Shown here one piece after another: positions 1-11,178 of a stretch of DNA of 64,000 nucleotides. This DNA comes from Misgurnus anguillicaudatus (Eukaryota; Chordata; Actinopteri; Cypriniformes; Cobitidae): positions 19,872,001 to 19,936,000 of the forward strand of contig NC_073342.2 of NCBI RefSeq assembly GCF_027580225.2, given 5' to 3'. Below the pieces are notes generated by a model. It worked only from the letters and a program-made list of their open reading frames with translations, was not told where the DNA came from and searched no databases. Within the stretch, counting starts at the first letter, position 1, and every line of letters begins with the position of its first letter. The translations under genes and the position numbers were made by a program.

Positions 1-410
1 TTGTGATCAACTGGCACCCGCCAAGATCCAACTGATGTTATTATGCTGTTACAACCTTCAGCATTTGCGTTTGATTTTTAATGCTACTAACCAGTCTGTG
101 TTGGCTTGCACGAAAATAACATTAACGGGAGTTAATGCTCAGTTATGATATATGGAAATTGTCTTGATGCTTCGAGCTGTTTTTGTTTTTAATGCACCCG
201 ATGTCCTCCTGCATTTACAAATTAACATGAATTTATTTTGCAGCAATGTAATGATTTGCATTCCTTAAAACCATACAGTTTTACAGAATATACATTTATT
301 TAGTGTCAAATTTCCCACATGAACCTTGCTGTATACTTTAGTATTTACTATAATAAGCTGTAGTAAGTTGTAGTATAGTAGTAATTACTACAGTAGTATT
401 CACTATAGTG

Positions 411-910
411 CAGTGTTGTAGTCAAGACCGCCTAAACTGAGACCAAGACCAGATGGTGTCAAGACCAAAACTTTGAGGGGCCAAGACCGAGACGAAATAC
501 AGTTGAGACCGAGACAAGACCGAGACTTTGAGGGCCGAGACCAAAGATAAGCAAGACCAAGACCATCAAAAATGGTCTAGTAGCAAACAAATTGTGTCTA
601 AAATCAAAGTCATTTAAGAACTCATGGTTTATTGAATGATTTGTTTAAAATCCATATCAGGTTTTCAAATCATGTCAGTGGTTAAACCTTTTTTTGCAAT
701 CACATCTTGGATATTGTGGGCCGCCTTTGTATTAATTTTATTGACAGATTTCTACCCCTATTCATATCTTACTGGCACAACAATGACAAAATAAATTGAA
801 TAAGTCAGTGTAATTCCCACAGTTGTGGTCTTGTCGGGTCTTAGAATAAAATCCAGAGACGACTAAATCTGAGACCAAAAAAATGAGACTGATTGAATAC
901 TACAACACTA
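411..910. mobile_element. Non-autonomous hAT-like element with perfect 8-bp target duplication
   Basis: The ends are CAGTGTTGTAGT and, on the right, ACTACAACACTA, an inverted repeat differing only at the outermost base. Both sides are flanked by the same 8 bp, CTATAGTG (403-410 and 911-918). An 8-bp duplication with CAGTG/TAGTG termini is typical of the hAT superfamily. The 500-bp body is rich in GAGACC/AAGACC motifs and has no transposase ORF. Confidence 0.8.
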
Positions 911-1040
911 CTATAGTGAATTGATGAAATGTAGTAAATACCAGGGATGTGCCAATATATCGGCCTGTAATCGTATCGGCAGATAATACCAGATAACATC
1001 AACCGATTGTTTGAAAACAGGGCAGATTATATCTTGGAAA

Positions 1041-1227
1041 TAGGGATGGGACGATTACCGGTTTCATGATTAACCACGATAAAAATGTCCTGACGGTTAG
1101 TATTATCGTTTAATATTTAATTATTATTACAACCGTGATTTCAAAAACTCGCTGTAAATATTAATAATCGTGATAACTTTTGTCACTATAATCATGATAT
1201 GAAATTTTTCATACCGTCCCATCCCTA
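1041..1227. mobile_element. Short hAT-like MITE with perfect 8-bp target duplication
   Basis: A 187-bp element with 13-bp perfect inverted ends (TAGGGATGGGACG / CGTCCCATCCCTA) flanked by identical CTTGGAAA octamers at 1033-1040 and 1228-1235. The interior is AT-rich and non-coding. It appears to have inserted into an older repeat spanning about 950-1680. Confidence 0.8.
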
Positions 1228-2107
1228 CTTGGAAACCAAAAGAGGCAAAAAATACATCAGTACTCATTCTGTGTGATTATTTTGACAGTTTTCCATCGGT
1301 CTTAGTAAAGGTTTTAACTAGAGAAGAGTCCAGTTTTAAATAGGAAATATATCAAAACTCTTTGGTTATTTTAGAGCGCAATGCTAATGGTCTAATCAAA
1401 GTCAATGGATTATGCTAAGCTATGCTAAAAGGGGGGTAGCGCCAGAAACAGAGATCGGCTAAATTGATTCCAAAATGGTAAAAATCAAATGTTTAACTCT
1501 AGGAGAGCTGGAAAATGAGGATATTTTCAAAAAAATTGGACAACAAAATTGCAGTTTTTACGCTCTGCACTTCTAGGATTTCATAATACTGTTTGAAACA
1601 AGGAGTATGTAAAAAGCAAAATGGTATTTATCGGTATCACCAGATCGAATATCGGTATTAGCACAGAAATTTTCCCTAGGAAATACTGCAGTATGCTCTT
1701 AACATTTTCTGTAATAGGGTTCAAAAACAATATAGTATTATCAGTAAATTTGACTAATGTTTACTACAGAAAATACTAAAGTATGCTACTGTATATTTTC
1801 ATGTGGGAATGCATAATATATTCCTATAGCGCTTGCCACTTTTTACAATTTTACATTGTTGCTTTACAGAAAACGCATTTTAGTACATGAGAGAAACAAT
1901 ATACAAAAAAAGATAGAAAAAATAATACAATACAATACATAAGACACATGGTATTAAAATACATGGTATTACTGCAAATTATACCATGTACATTAGCATT
2001 ACTGACTGTAAAAATAATTTGTCTATTGAATTGTAATTGGACTATTATATTTGATAGTGCTATTTAAGTATGTGTGTCTAATATATGGTCACATAAGCAA
2101 CATAATA

Positions 2108-2487
2108 TGTGACCCTGGCCCACAAAACCAGTCATAAGTCGCACGTGTATATTTGTAACAAAAGCCAAAAAATACATTGTATGTATAGTATGTAAAATTA
2201 TCAATTTGTTATGCCAAAAATCATGTTCCATGAAGATATTTTCAAAAATTCCTACCGTAAATACATCAAAACCTTATTTATCATCAGTAATATGTATTGC
2301 TAGGGACTTTATTTGGACTTTAAAGGTGATTTTATAAAATTTGTTTGCACCCAGATTCCAGATTTTATCTTGTCCAAATAGCATCCAATCCTCACAACCA
2401 TACATCAATAAACAGCTTATTTATTCAGCTTTCAGATGATGTATAAATCTCAATTTATTATCCCTGGTTTTGTGGTCCAGGGTCACA
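2108..2487. mobile_element. MITE with TGTGACCCTGG terminal inverted repeats
   Basis: Begins TGTGACCCTGGCCCACAAAA and ends with the near-perfect inverted counterpart, TTTTGTGGTCCAGGGTCACA. Related copies with the same ends lie at 20512-20856 and 47456-47838, and a fragment lies near 54262. The copies share internal blocks such as CATGTTCCATGAAGATATTT. Non-coding. Confidence 0.7.
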
Positions 2488-2566
2488 TAGTTAATGTTAA
2501 ATGGCCACATCCATACATTACATGCCAGGACAAATGATATTATGCCCCGTTTTATTTTTATAATAG

Positions 2567-4528
2567 GGTTCAGTCAGCTCAACAGCATCTACAAGCCCTT
2601 CAGGCGCAGTATCCACACATGGCTAACGGCAATGCTGCCTATATGATGGAGGGACACAGAGAAGAGGGAGGCATGCAGCCTCCTGTACAGATGCCTGTAC
2701 ACCCAGAGGATGCTGCCCAACAAGAGCCCGGTGCACCACAAAAAGGTACAGTAGTTTGACCATTGTCATGAAATTTACAAAGCTGACTGAATACATACTC
2801 TGATGTAGTTTAGTAAACTAAAGTGTTTCAACTTTTTCCAGCACCTGCTAAAGGCAAGAGAGGAAGACCGGCAAACAAAGAACCCAAAGAACCTAAACCC
2901 CCTAAAGCCCCAAGAGCCAAACCTGGACCTAAACCCAAGAAAGCAAAGGAGGATAAGGAGGCGCCACCTGCTGAAGGACAGGAGAAGATTGATGGTACCT
3001 TCAAAAAGGTGAAGAGGAAAGTGGATCGCTTTAAAGGCATGTCTGAAGAGGAGGTCATGAAGAAGACTCTACCAGACATCCTCATCCCTAACCTAGACTA
3101 TGTCATTGTAAGTTTGTCTGTCTGAAAAAACCTTTTTGAAATAGCTAAAAAGAATAAAGGTATAGTTAAACAACAGTGATTGAAATTATGTGTTTTTTAT
3201 GTTAATGATACAGATCGGAATTAATCCAGGGTTGATGGCGGCTTATATCGGGAGATGGTTTCCTGGTCCAGGAAATCATTTTTGTAAGTATACTTAAATT
3301 CAGTTTATCATTGGCTCTACAACCTTAATGTTAAATTAAAACAAATCTGCAATTTTATCTTTCAGGGAAGTGTCTTTTCCTATCCGGATTCACAGAGAAG
3401 CTATTAAATCATATGGATGATGACAGTTTGCCTGAGAAATATGGCATTGGCTTTACAAATATGGTGGCAAGAGCGACTCCAGGAAGCAAAGATCTTTCGA
3501 GGTACAGTAGGTGCCTGATGCTGCTTTCAGGGCTTGAAAATAGTAACATGATGTTCTCCTAACCTATTTTTTTCTTTAGTAAGGAGCTTCGAGAGGGTGG
3601 GAAAATCCTGGTGGAAAAAATCAAGAAATTCAAGCCGCTCATAGCAGTTTTTAACGGAAAATGTAAGTGTATTACAATATATTCTTAAGGTATAGATTTG
3701 ATAGTATCTGTTATTGTTTTACTGCTAACCACATAATAAATGTGTTACTTTTGTTTCAGGTATTTATGAAATGTTCTGTAGAGAAATGTTTGGGAAAAAA
3801 CCCAAAACTCTTGAATTTGGTCTACAGCCTCACAAGATCCCAGACTGTGACACGGTAAGACTCAATCTTTTTTATTTTATAATCACAATATCTTGCACTT
3901 ATCACAGACCTTTTTTTTTCACTTTTCGGTAGGCATTGTATCTGATGCCCTCTTCCAGTGCCCGCTGTGCTCAGTTCCCACGTGCTCAGGACAAAGTGCA
4001 TTTTTACATCAAGCTTAGAGAGCTTAGGGATCAGCTGAAGGGTGTAGCCAGGAGCAAGGAAATCGAGGAAGTGAACTATACCTTCGATCTCGGCCTGGCC
4101 AAAGGTCCGTTTCACAATTAAGGACTGTATTTGTCGTCTTTGTCATATTGTATACCCATTTTTTTTTCTCGCTTACAGAGGATGCCAAGAGAATTGCCGT
4201 CAAGGAAGAACAGTACGATCCTGGTTATGAGACGGCTTATGGGGGAGCTTATGGTGAAGCCGCACCTGACGTGGGTCAAAGCAATGGATTTTGTAACTTC
4301 TCGACGTCTGAGGAAACATGTTGGTATCGTCTTATAAGGAAATAAAACTATACCGTTAGCTGCTTTGCTAAATTGATGTCTGTACCTTTAGCGGAAGCTG
4401 CCGAGAAGGCACCTACGAATCCGAACCCAGCTGGCCAAGTTCAGGATGGTCAGTGGATGATGCAGTCCTTCGCTGATCAGATTCCAGACATTGGAAACTC
4501 CTCTCAAGCCCAAACCTGGGGCGTATGA
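2567..4528 (+). CDS. tdg: G/T mismatch-specific thymine DNA glycosylase (5' partial)
   Basis: Removes thymine from G:T mismatches and excises 5-formyl- and 5-carboxylcytosine in base excision repair and active DNA demethylation; nuclear. Exons read: 2567-2745, 2842-3107, 3214-3283, 3366-3501, 3580-3662, 3760-3854, 3933-4104, 4179 to about 4292, 4392-4528 (TGA). The catalytic motif [11 protein letters not shown], with the active-site Asn, is split between exon 2842-3107 and exon 3214-3283. [19 protein letters not shown] and [15 protein letters not shown] are further family signatures. A basic, proline- and lysine-rich segment ([10 protein letters not shown] onward) precedes the glycosylase core, as in vertebrate TDG, and the C terminus ([13 protein letters not shown]) is conserved. 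The exon before 2567 was not found, so the start codon is missing. The donor of the penultimate exon is ambiguous: GT at 4293 or at 4320 both give the required phase, and read-through gives a stop at 4343-4345. Identity is secure from memory of the family. Confidence 0.93.
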
Positions 4529-6350
4529 GGACGGACCACGATGAGGGACTTCATGTGAAGCCAGTCGGAGGAGTTCCTGTGCTCTTCCGCAAACGCCGTG
4601 CCTCCTGTCAGCTCTCCAGAACCTATCCAGGAGTTTTTAAGTGCACTGGTTTCCTTCTCCTGATAGTCTGTTACATTTTAATGAGATCAATGTGGTATGC
4701 CACATTGTGTTAGGTGGGCGGGATTTATAAAAAGATTTGAGGAATCGCAGTGTCATGCACAAGGAGAGTCCAATGGCTGCTATGCTCTAAAAAGACTTAA
4801 CCTCACAACTTCATGTGGAGGCCCTCAAGATCTTGGATATATTTATCTAAGAGAGACTCTTGAAGAACTGTTTTTGCAATGAATTTGAATTTGAATAGAT
4901 CTTTTTAGGAAGTAGCATTTCTATTGAATTGGAATATATACTCATCTTTTACATTAATGATTTAGTGTTGGGAAGTCCAATCTTACTCGCAGAGCAACTA
5001 TCCTGCTGAGTTTAGCTCCAACTGTAATGAAAGACACCTAAAGTAGTTCATCAATGCCTTCAGGATTACTTGAAAAGTATAGTTAGGTGTGTGTTTGATT
5101 GCGGTGGAATCATAGATATATATGTACATAGATGCCTCATTAGTTGCTGTTATACATAAAAGTCATTCTGTGTTTGGTGTTGTTGTGGAGACCCAAACAC
5201 AGTAATTGCTAAACTAACACAATACAAGGCATTAGCTAACACCGTATACAGTGTCTAAACGGACAAACTGCTCTGCGTTTTTTCAGGCGATGGAGTGTTT
5301 GCTACCGTAGCTTTACAATGTGTTTTAAAAGGGAGGGGTGAGCTGTGGACTGATCTGTTGGTTGCAATCCACAGTCTCACTGCTTAAAGGCGGGGTCCAT
5401 GATTTTTGAAAAACACTTTGGAAAAGGTTGACTACCAAAGCACACTTGTAGCCAATCAGCAGTAAGGGGCGTGTCTACTAACCTACATCGTTGCCTGGGT
5501 TGCGTATGTGTGGGGCGGGTCTATCAAATGAAGGTCCAGATTCTATTTGGGGTAGGGGCGTGTTTGTTTCGGTGATTTCAAATGTCAACATTGTCTTTCC
5601 GAGATCATGGACCCTGCCTTTAAGATGCCACTTAAAATCTACAAAGTGTACCTTTAAGTTTTTACAACCAGAAGTTTTGGTGTGGAAATGTGGAATCTAT
5701 GTATACATATCTATGACTGGTACTCTACAGGACAGACGCTGAATTGGAGACCCCCGTTTTAGAGTTATTATTGTTATTTTCAGTAGTTTTAGTGTACAGT
5801 GGTTTAGAGCACTGGTTTATTGTATTACTTTCATGTGATATCAGGGACTGATACTTGATTTGCTCATAAGGAGAGTTCATTTCGTTTGGTATTTTTAAAC
5901 ACAACATACTACGTTGTTTTCTTGTGCATTCATATTTGAAAAATAACTACATGGTCCTTTTAAAGCCTGAATTTGAAACAATGCCAAATCCAGCAAATTT
6001 TTATTACTGCTTTTTAAAAGTGCATATGAAAAATTTGTTGCAATGGCATAAATGGAAACAATGTTACAATTAGTAATGATTGTACGTAACAATATTTCTT
6101 TAAATGATGAGGAAATATGTTATCAAAGTTTAAAATGTGAACCTAACCACCTCTTTATCTTCTGCAGTACTGTAAGTCACAATACTTTGTGACTGTTTAT
6201 ACATCTCATGAACATGCCATAAATTGAGGATTTATCCAAATGCTCTTAAGTGGTGCTATTTTTTAACTCAGTGTAAACTTTATTCTTTCATGATCTTTTT
6301 TGTTTATTAAAATGCTATTATTTTGATGTCAGCTTATGCACATTTATATA
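4529..6350. other. tdg 3' untranslated / intergenic sequence with repeats
   Basis: Non-coding stretch after the tdg stop. About 5230-5385 resembles part of the element family seen at 29015-29391 and 50843-51200, followed by a TTAA-flanked element at 5388-5619. A convincing AATAAA for tdg was not identified. The remainder to 6350 shows no recognisable feature. Confidence 0.5.
5388..5619. mobile_element. TTAA-flanked MITE (AGGCGGGGT family), copy 1
   Basis: Starts AGGCGGGGTCCATGAT and ends ATCATGGACCCTGCCT, flanked by TTAA at 5384-5387 and 5620-5623. A second copy in the window (29497-29734) shares most of the body, including the blocks CCAATCAGCAGTAAGGGG and TGTGTGGGGCGGGTCTATC. Non-coding, 232 bp. 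Confidence 0.75.
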
Positions 6351-6774
6351 CAGTGAGGAAAATGAGTATTTGAACACCCTGCTATTTTGCAAGTTCTCCC
6401 ACTTAGAAATCATGGAGGGGTCTGAAATTATTATCTAAAAAAATCTAGGGCTCACAATATATGATTTTTTAAACTATTTATTTGCATGATACAGCTGCAA
6501 ATAAGTATTTGAACATCTGTCTATCAGCTAGAATTCTGACCCTCAAAGACATGTTAGTCTGCCTTTAAAATGTCCACCAACACTCCATTTATTATCTTAA
6601 ATTAGATACACCTGTTTGAGTTTGTTAGCTGCATAAAGACACCTGTCCACCCCATACAATCAGTAAGAATCCAACTACTAACATGGCCAAGACCAAAGAG
6701 CTGTCCAAAGACACTAGAGACAAAATTGTACACCTCCACAAGGCTGGGTGTTCAAATACTTATTTTCCTCACTG
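6351..6774 (+). mobile_element. Internally deleted Tc1/mariner-like element
   Basis: A 424-bp element flanked by TA (6349-6350 and 6775-6776). The ends are 29-bp inverted repeats with one mismatch, beginning CAGTGAGGAAAATGAGTATT. At 6683 an ATG opens a reading frame whose first residues, MAKTKELSKDTRDKIVHLHK, look like the N-terminal helix-turn-helix of a Tc1-type transposase. The frame then runs straight into the right terminal repeat, so all catalytic sequence is deleted. Dead, non-autonomous copy. Confidence 0.85.
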
Positions 6775-7092
6775 TAATCGACATTACCAGGATTATTAAG
6801 CATCTTAAATGTAGTTTTATAATGCATATTTTTGTAGTCAATCAGAAACCGGTCACTGATAAAATGATCTACAGTATGGATTTAGATTTTACATTTTTAA
6901 CCATTAGGTACATTAAACTCCTGAATCAAAAGGGCATACTTATTGTATTAAAACAATTGTAATTTAAACATCTTAATCATGAAAAGGGATCAATAATTAG
7001 CGCTGAAAATGAACGGCCTCATAGAACTGGAGACTTGTGGCAGAATATGCCCGAATAGATGACCTCAGTGCTTGGATTATTGAGATGTAAAA

Positions 7093-10000
7093 TCAAGTTT
7101 TAGACCTTCTTGAGAAAGTTCTCTTCCACACCAGTCTGAACATTTCACTTGTCATCTTCCATATGTGCGCAAGATGTGACCATATCTTAGGTGACCAGTC
7201 AATGATCCTGAATATAAGCACCAAATTAAAAGACAATCTTTGTTATTTAAAGGGACACTCCACTTTTTTGAAAATATGCCTTTTCCAGCTCCCCCAGAGT
7301 TAAACATCAGATTTTTACCGTTTTAGAAACCATTCAACCAATCTCCAGTCCTGGCGGTACCACTTTTAGCTTGCATAGCTTAGCATAATCCATTGAATCT
7401 GATTAGACCATTAGCATTGTGCTAAAAAATAACCAAAGTTTCGATAATTTTCCTATTTAAAACTTGACTCCTCCGTAGTTACATCAATGATACTACGCAG
7501 CGCCCGAAAGTAGTCCCCTTGGTAACTTTCAATAGCAGGGGACCATTTTCGGGCTTTGCGCAACATCATTCCATCTACTGCAGCCATGTTACGGCAGCAA
7601 AGTCCTTGATTGTTGCACCAGAATGAGAGGATAGTTCCTAGCCATATCTGCCTAGAGAATCGCAACTTTTAATTTTCTGTTGGTCTTAGTACATGATGTG
7701 GCTACAGAAGAGTCAAGTTTTAAACAGGAAAAATATCAAAACCCTTTGATTATTTTTAGCGCTCTGTTAATGGTCTAATCAGATTCAATGGATTATGCTA
7801 AGCTATGCTAAAAGTGGTACCGCCAGACCCGGAGATTGGCTGAATGGATTCCAAAACAGAAAAATCAAATATTTAAAGGATTAGTCAATTTTCTTAAAAG
7901 AAAAATCCAGATAATTTACTCACCACCATGTCATCCAAAATGTTGATGTCTTTCTTTGTTCAGTCGAGAAGAAGTTGTGTTTTTTGAGGAGGGCATTGCA
8001 GGATTTTTTTAATTTTGATGGACTTTAATAGAGCCCAACATTTAATACTTGGCTCAACACTTAACGGTTTTTTTCAACGGAGTTTCAAAGGACTATAAAC
8101 AATCCCAAACGATGCATAAGGGTCTTATCTAGCGAAACGATTGTCATTTTTGAACAAGAAAAATAAAAAATATGTACTTTTAAACCACAACTTTTCGTCT
8201 AGGTCTGGTCCAGCGCGACCTCACGTAAATGCGTAGTGACGTAGGGAGGTCACGTGTTACATATACAAAACGCATTTGCGGACCATTTTAAACAATAAAC
8301 TGACACAAAGACATTAATTAGTATCAGTTGACATACAACAATGTAGGAACGGTCCTCTTTCAAGACGCTTGTAAACACTGGGGCGGAGTTTCGCGTTCGT
8401 CCTCTGTGACCTCTTGACGTCATGATGTATTGCGTGGGGTCAGCTGGCGCATCACGACCGGATCTAGACGAGAAGTTGTGCTTTAAAAGTGTATATTTGT
8501 TATTTTTATTATCAAAAATGACAATCGTTTTGCTAGATAAGACCCTTATGCCTCGTTTGGGATTGTTTATAGTCCTTTGAAACTCCGTTGAAAAAAACTG
8601 TTAAGTGTTGAGTTAAGTATTAAATGTTAGGCTCTATTAAAGTCCATTAAAATTAGAAAAATCCAGCAATGTTTTCCTCAAAAAACATAATTTCTTCTCG
8701 ACTGAACAAAGAAAGACATCAACATTTTGGATGACATGGTGGTGAGTAAATTATCTGGATTTTTCTTTTAAGAAAATGGACTAATCCTTTAACTCTAGGG
8801 GAGCTGGAAAATGCATATTTTCAAAAAAAGTGGAGTGTCTCCTCAATACATAGTACATACATTTATGTGACCCTGTGAAAATCCAGCTAAAATAATTTTC
8901 TACATAAAATCATGAAGAACATTCTGTTAATAGATTTAGATCAGGGTCACGTATACTGTATGTCATTTTAGAAATTTGTTTTGTATGTATACCTTGACAG
9001 AATGAGGTAAACCATCTCCAGAGGCAGAACACACAACTTTACTGAGAGAGGACATCTTATTTCTTCATATTTGTAAGCCTCACAAAATACTGGAGAAATC
9101 AAAAACGTGTTCTATTCAATGTTCCAGTTTTCCAATAAAGGGTTATATACAGTAAGGATAAGTTAATGGTCAATTGTCCTTACCTTTATTGATGGATTCT
9201 GGTAAGATATTTTGAGAATGTTCATTCACATGTGTCCACCTTGTGATATTTTCTTTATCCGTTAGTTTGTTTTCTTTACTGGATACAGAAAAATGATCAA
9301 ATTTTTCCATAATGGTCAACTCACGTAGGGGCGACTCGAACTCCAGGAATCCTAATAAGAAGACAATATAATTAGATATAAACTTCAGAAAATAACAGCA
9401 AATTTTAGGCGCAAGATCACTCACCATTTTCTTTCAAAAACAGCAAAGCATCCTTATATCCAGTTTGACACATCTCAGCCAAGACCTTATAAATTGTCAA
9501 ATAAATGACTCTAATTTTTGCATGTGTGTAAAATCATGTTTAATTCCAAAAATGTACCTCTGGCTCTGGTGGGAAGAATGCACTGACCACTCGGTATGCG
9601 TTAATGAAGTTGATGTGAATGCTGACATTATTGTAATGTATTTCATGGAAGTAAAACGGGTTGCCGTAAGGAGAAATGTCACTCTCCCCAGAGAAAGGTG
9701 AAACTGTAATGGTCTCCCTCAGATTTGAGTATGGCATGTTGTCACTTAATGCTCCATCTACATACCTCTGTAAGCAGAGGAGACAACATTTAAAGAATTG
9801 CATTATTAATTGAGTACAAAATGAAATATTTGGCAACGTACAGTCCCATGATATCTTGGAGGTACCACACCACAATACAGTGGATAAAAACAGCTACATA
9901 TGAGAGCCTGCAGACAGAGATCAAAGTGTGAATCGTAAACCTGAATCAATCCAGATTCAATCTTATCTTTTCAGACATGACACATGCATTAGAGAGCAAG

Positions 10001-10668
10001 TGAGCTCACCTGAATGAGATCTTCTTTGCTGCGGAACTCAGAGACCATCACATTTGTCCCATCTGACACGCGTGTGAGGGACACACACAGTCGCCCAGTT
10101 GCGAGTAGATGGGCGTTGTCGGGCAGGTCTCGGATCAGGATGTTTCGTATTATCTTCAACAGGTTAAAGGTGGGATGCACAGCACCCAGTGTGCCTTTCC
10201 GAGCCTCTTGGGACATTTCCAGCAAATTTTCACAGCATTTGGCTTCAAAATGCAACTACCTTTAGAACTATTAATGTTAATCACTACAATATATTTAGTT
10301 TATCTATATGTTTGAAGTATAGCTTACAATATGTTGACATTTTAGCTTCTTTTTGTGCTTTAAATGTTAGATTATTTAAACAAGTATAAAATATATTTGT
10401 TTTAAATAACTATGATGTAGACCTAACAATTATGTTTTAAACACTGATTTTTAAGTAATAAAAACACACCTGGAGGCATTTTGCATGCTATTATTGCACC
10501 CATGAGAGCACCGGATGAAGCCCCACAAATCTTTTTCAACTCATCGATAAGAAACGAGGCACGATCAAATAAACAGCTATAGACTCCACAGTAGTAAGCC
10601 ATTAAAAATCCACAGCCGGCGAATGAAATATTCCATTCTTTAGACGACAACTGCATGCTCTTCAACAC
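7093..10668 (-). CDS. pnpla3: Patatin-like phospholipase domain protein (PNPLA2/3/5 type)
   Basis: Lipid-droplet triacylglycerol lipase/acyltransferase family. Eight exons, read on the minus strand: 10470-10668, 10010-10242, 9842-9907, 9558-9767, 9425-9485, 9184-9351, 8993-9089 and 7093-7207. They sum to 1149 nt (382 aa) in consistent phase. N-terminal oxyanion loop FAGCGF (about residues 16-21), nucleophile motif GASSG (Ser51), and catalytic Asp170 in [10 protein letters not shown], where family members usually have [15 protein letters not shown] and FPPEPE are PNPLA2/3 signatures; exon 8 aligns with the LLEWLPD... tail. The protein is shorter than human PNPLA3 (481 aa), ending RRSKT-stop unless a further splice at 7106 is used. 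The intron between exons 7 and 8 carries a nested transposon. Adjacency to efcab6 and samm50 supports PNPLA3/5 over PNPLA2, but which paralogue it is remains an inference. Start at M1 or M5. Confidence 0.85.
7251..8842. mobile_element. TTAA-type non-autonomous element (AGGGACACTCCAC family) split by a nested insertion
   Basis: The left end AGGGACACTCCACTTTTTTG follows TTAA (7247-7250); the right end CAAAAAAAGTGGAGTGTCTC abuts TCAA (8843-8846), a decayed TTAA. The body contains the blocks GCTTAGCATAATCCATTGAAT and AGCCATGTTACGGCAGCAAAG, shared with copies at about 1310-1550, about 34430-35525 and 39331-39839. It is interrupted by the element at 7877-8788. The whole composite lies in the last intron of the pnpla gene. 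Confidence 0.75.
7877..8788. mobile_element. Foldback element with long inverted arms, TTAA duplication, nested in an older element
   Basis: 912 bp, starting AGGATTAGTCAATTTTC and ending GAAAATGGACTAATCCT, with TTAA at 7873-7876 and 8789-8792. Long stretches of the left half reappear inverted in the right half, for example the block around CACCACCATGTCATCCAAAA (left) and TTTTGGATGACATGGTGGTG (right), giving arms of several hundred bp. No transposase ORF. A second copy starts at 63168 and runs off the window end. Confidence 0.8.
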
Positions 10669-11178
10669 TTAATAAGGTTATGGACTGAAATAGTATCAGT
10701 ATCTGGCAACACTATGCTATTGCGAAACCCACAGTTTACCCACAGTGTTGTAATCACAGGGGTCAAGTACAACGCAAAAACAATATCCTCATACTTTAAG
10801 GGACGTGTTTTTTTTTAAATCATTATTGAGCTGAAGTTTATCGAAAATGTTTCTTTATTATTCCATATTAATAGTTTACAAATAATAAAAAATTATTGGA
10901 AATGACTTAATGTTTTTGTAATATATTGCAAATCTTTGCAGATTTGTTCAAACATTTTACTTTAGACATGAAATAAAAACAAAATAAGTCATTAACATAG
11001 AATATATTTGAGTTTATTTTTCTAATAAAAAATTTGTTAGCTAAACATTAACTATGACAATGCACTCAAAACGTTGGCACTTGTGTTTTGCTATGTACGT
11101 GCTATGTTTCGTGTACTGACTATGTATCAGCTCTCAACCTACCCCACACACTGCCCTCGAAAATAAGAAACTAAGCAC
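10669..11178. other. Short spacer between pnpla and efcab6
   Basis: About 510 bp between the pnpla start codon and the efcab6 stop, both genes on the minus strand. It must hold the efcab6 3' UTR and the pnpla promoter. AT-rich, no repeats recognised and no clear TATA box. The only candidate signal seen is the efcab6 poly(A) hexamer at 11013-11018. Confidence 0.5.
11013..11018 (-). terminator. Candidate efcab6 polyadenylation signal
   Basis: AATAAA on the minus strand, about 160 nt downstream of the efcab6 stop codon at 11179. It is the nearest hexamer seen in a plausible position. Confidence 0.5.

Larger units (their letters stand above)
1..2566. other. Repeat-rich region upstream of, or intronic to, tdg
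   Basis: No coding exon could be recognised here. The first visible tdg coding exon begins at 2567 with a split codon, so this stretch is probably tdg intron (the N-terminal coding exon lies outside the window or was not recognised). It holds two hAT-like MITEs (411-910, 1041-1227), a partial copy of the TTAA element family also seen at 7251-8842 (about 1310-1550), other interspersed repeat sequence (about 950-1680), and a MITE with TGTGACCCTGG ends (2108-2487). Confidence 0.6.

Noticed and set aside
2828..3085. Open frame antisense to the tdg exon at 2842
   Set aside because: Mirror of the lysine/proline-rich tdg exon; the sense strand has clear TDG homology and splice sites.
7093..8992. 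Idea that the transposon composite truncated the pnpla gene
   Set aside because: A splice-competent, in-phase exon matching the family's C-terminal region was found on the far side (7106-7207), so the composite is intronic.
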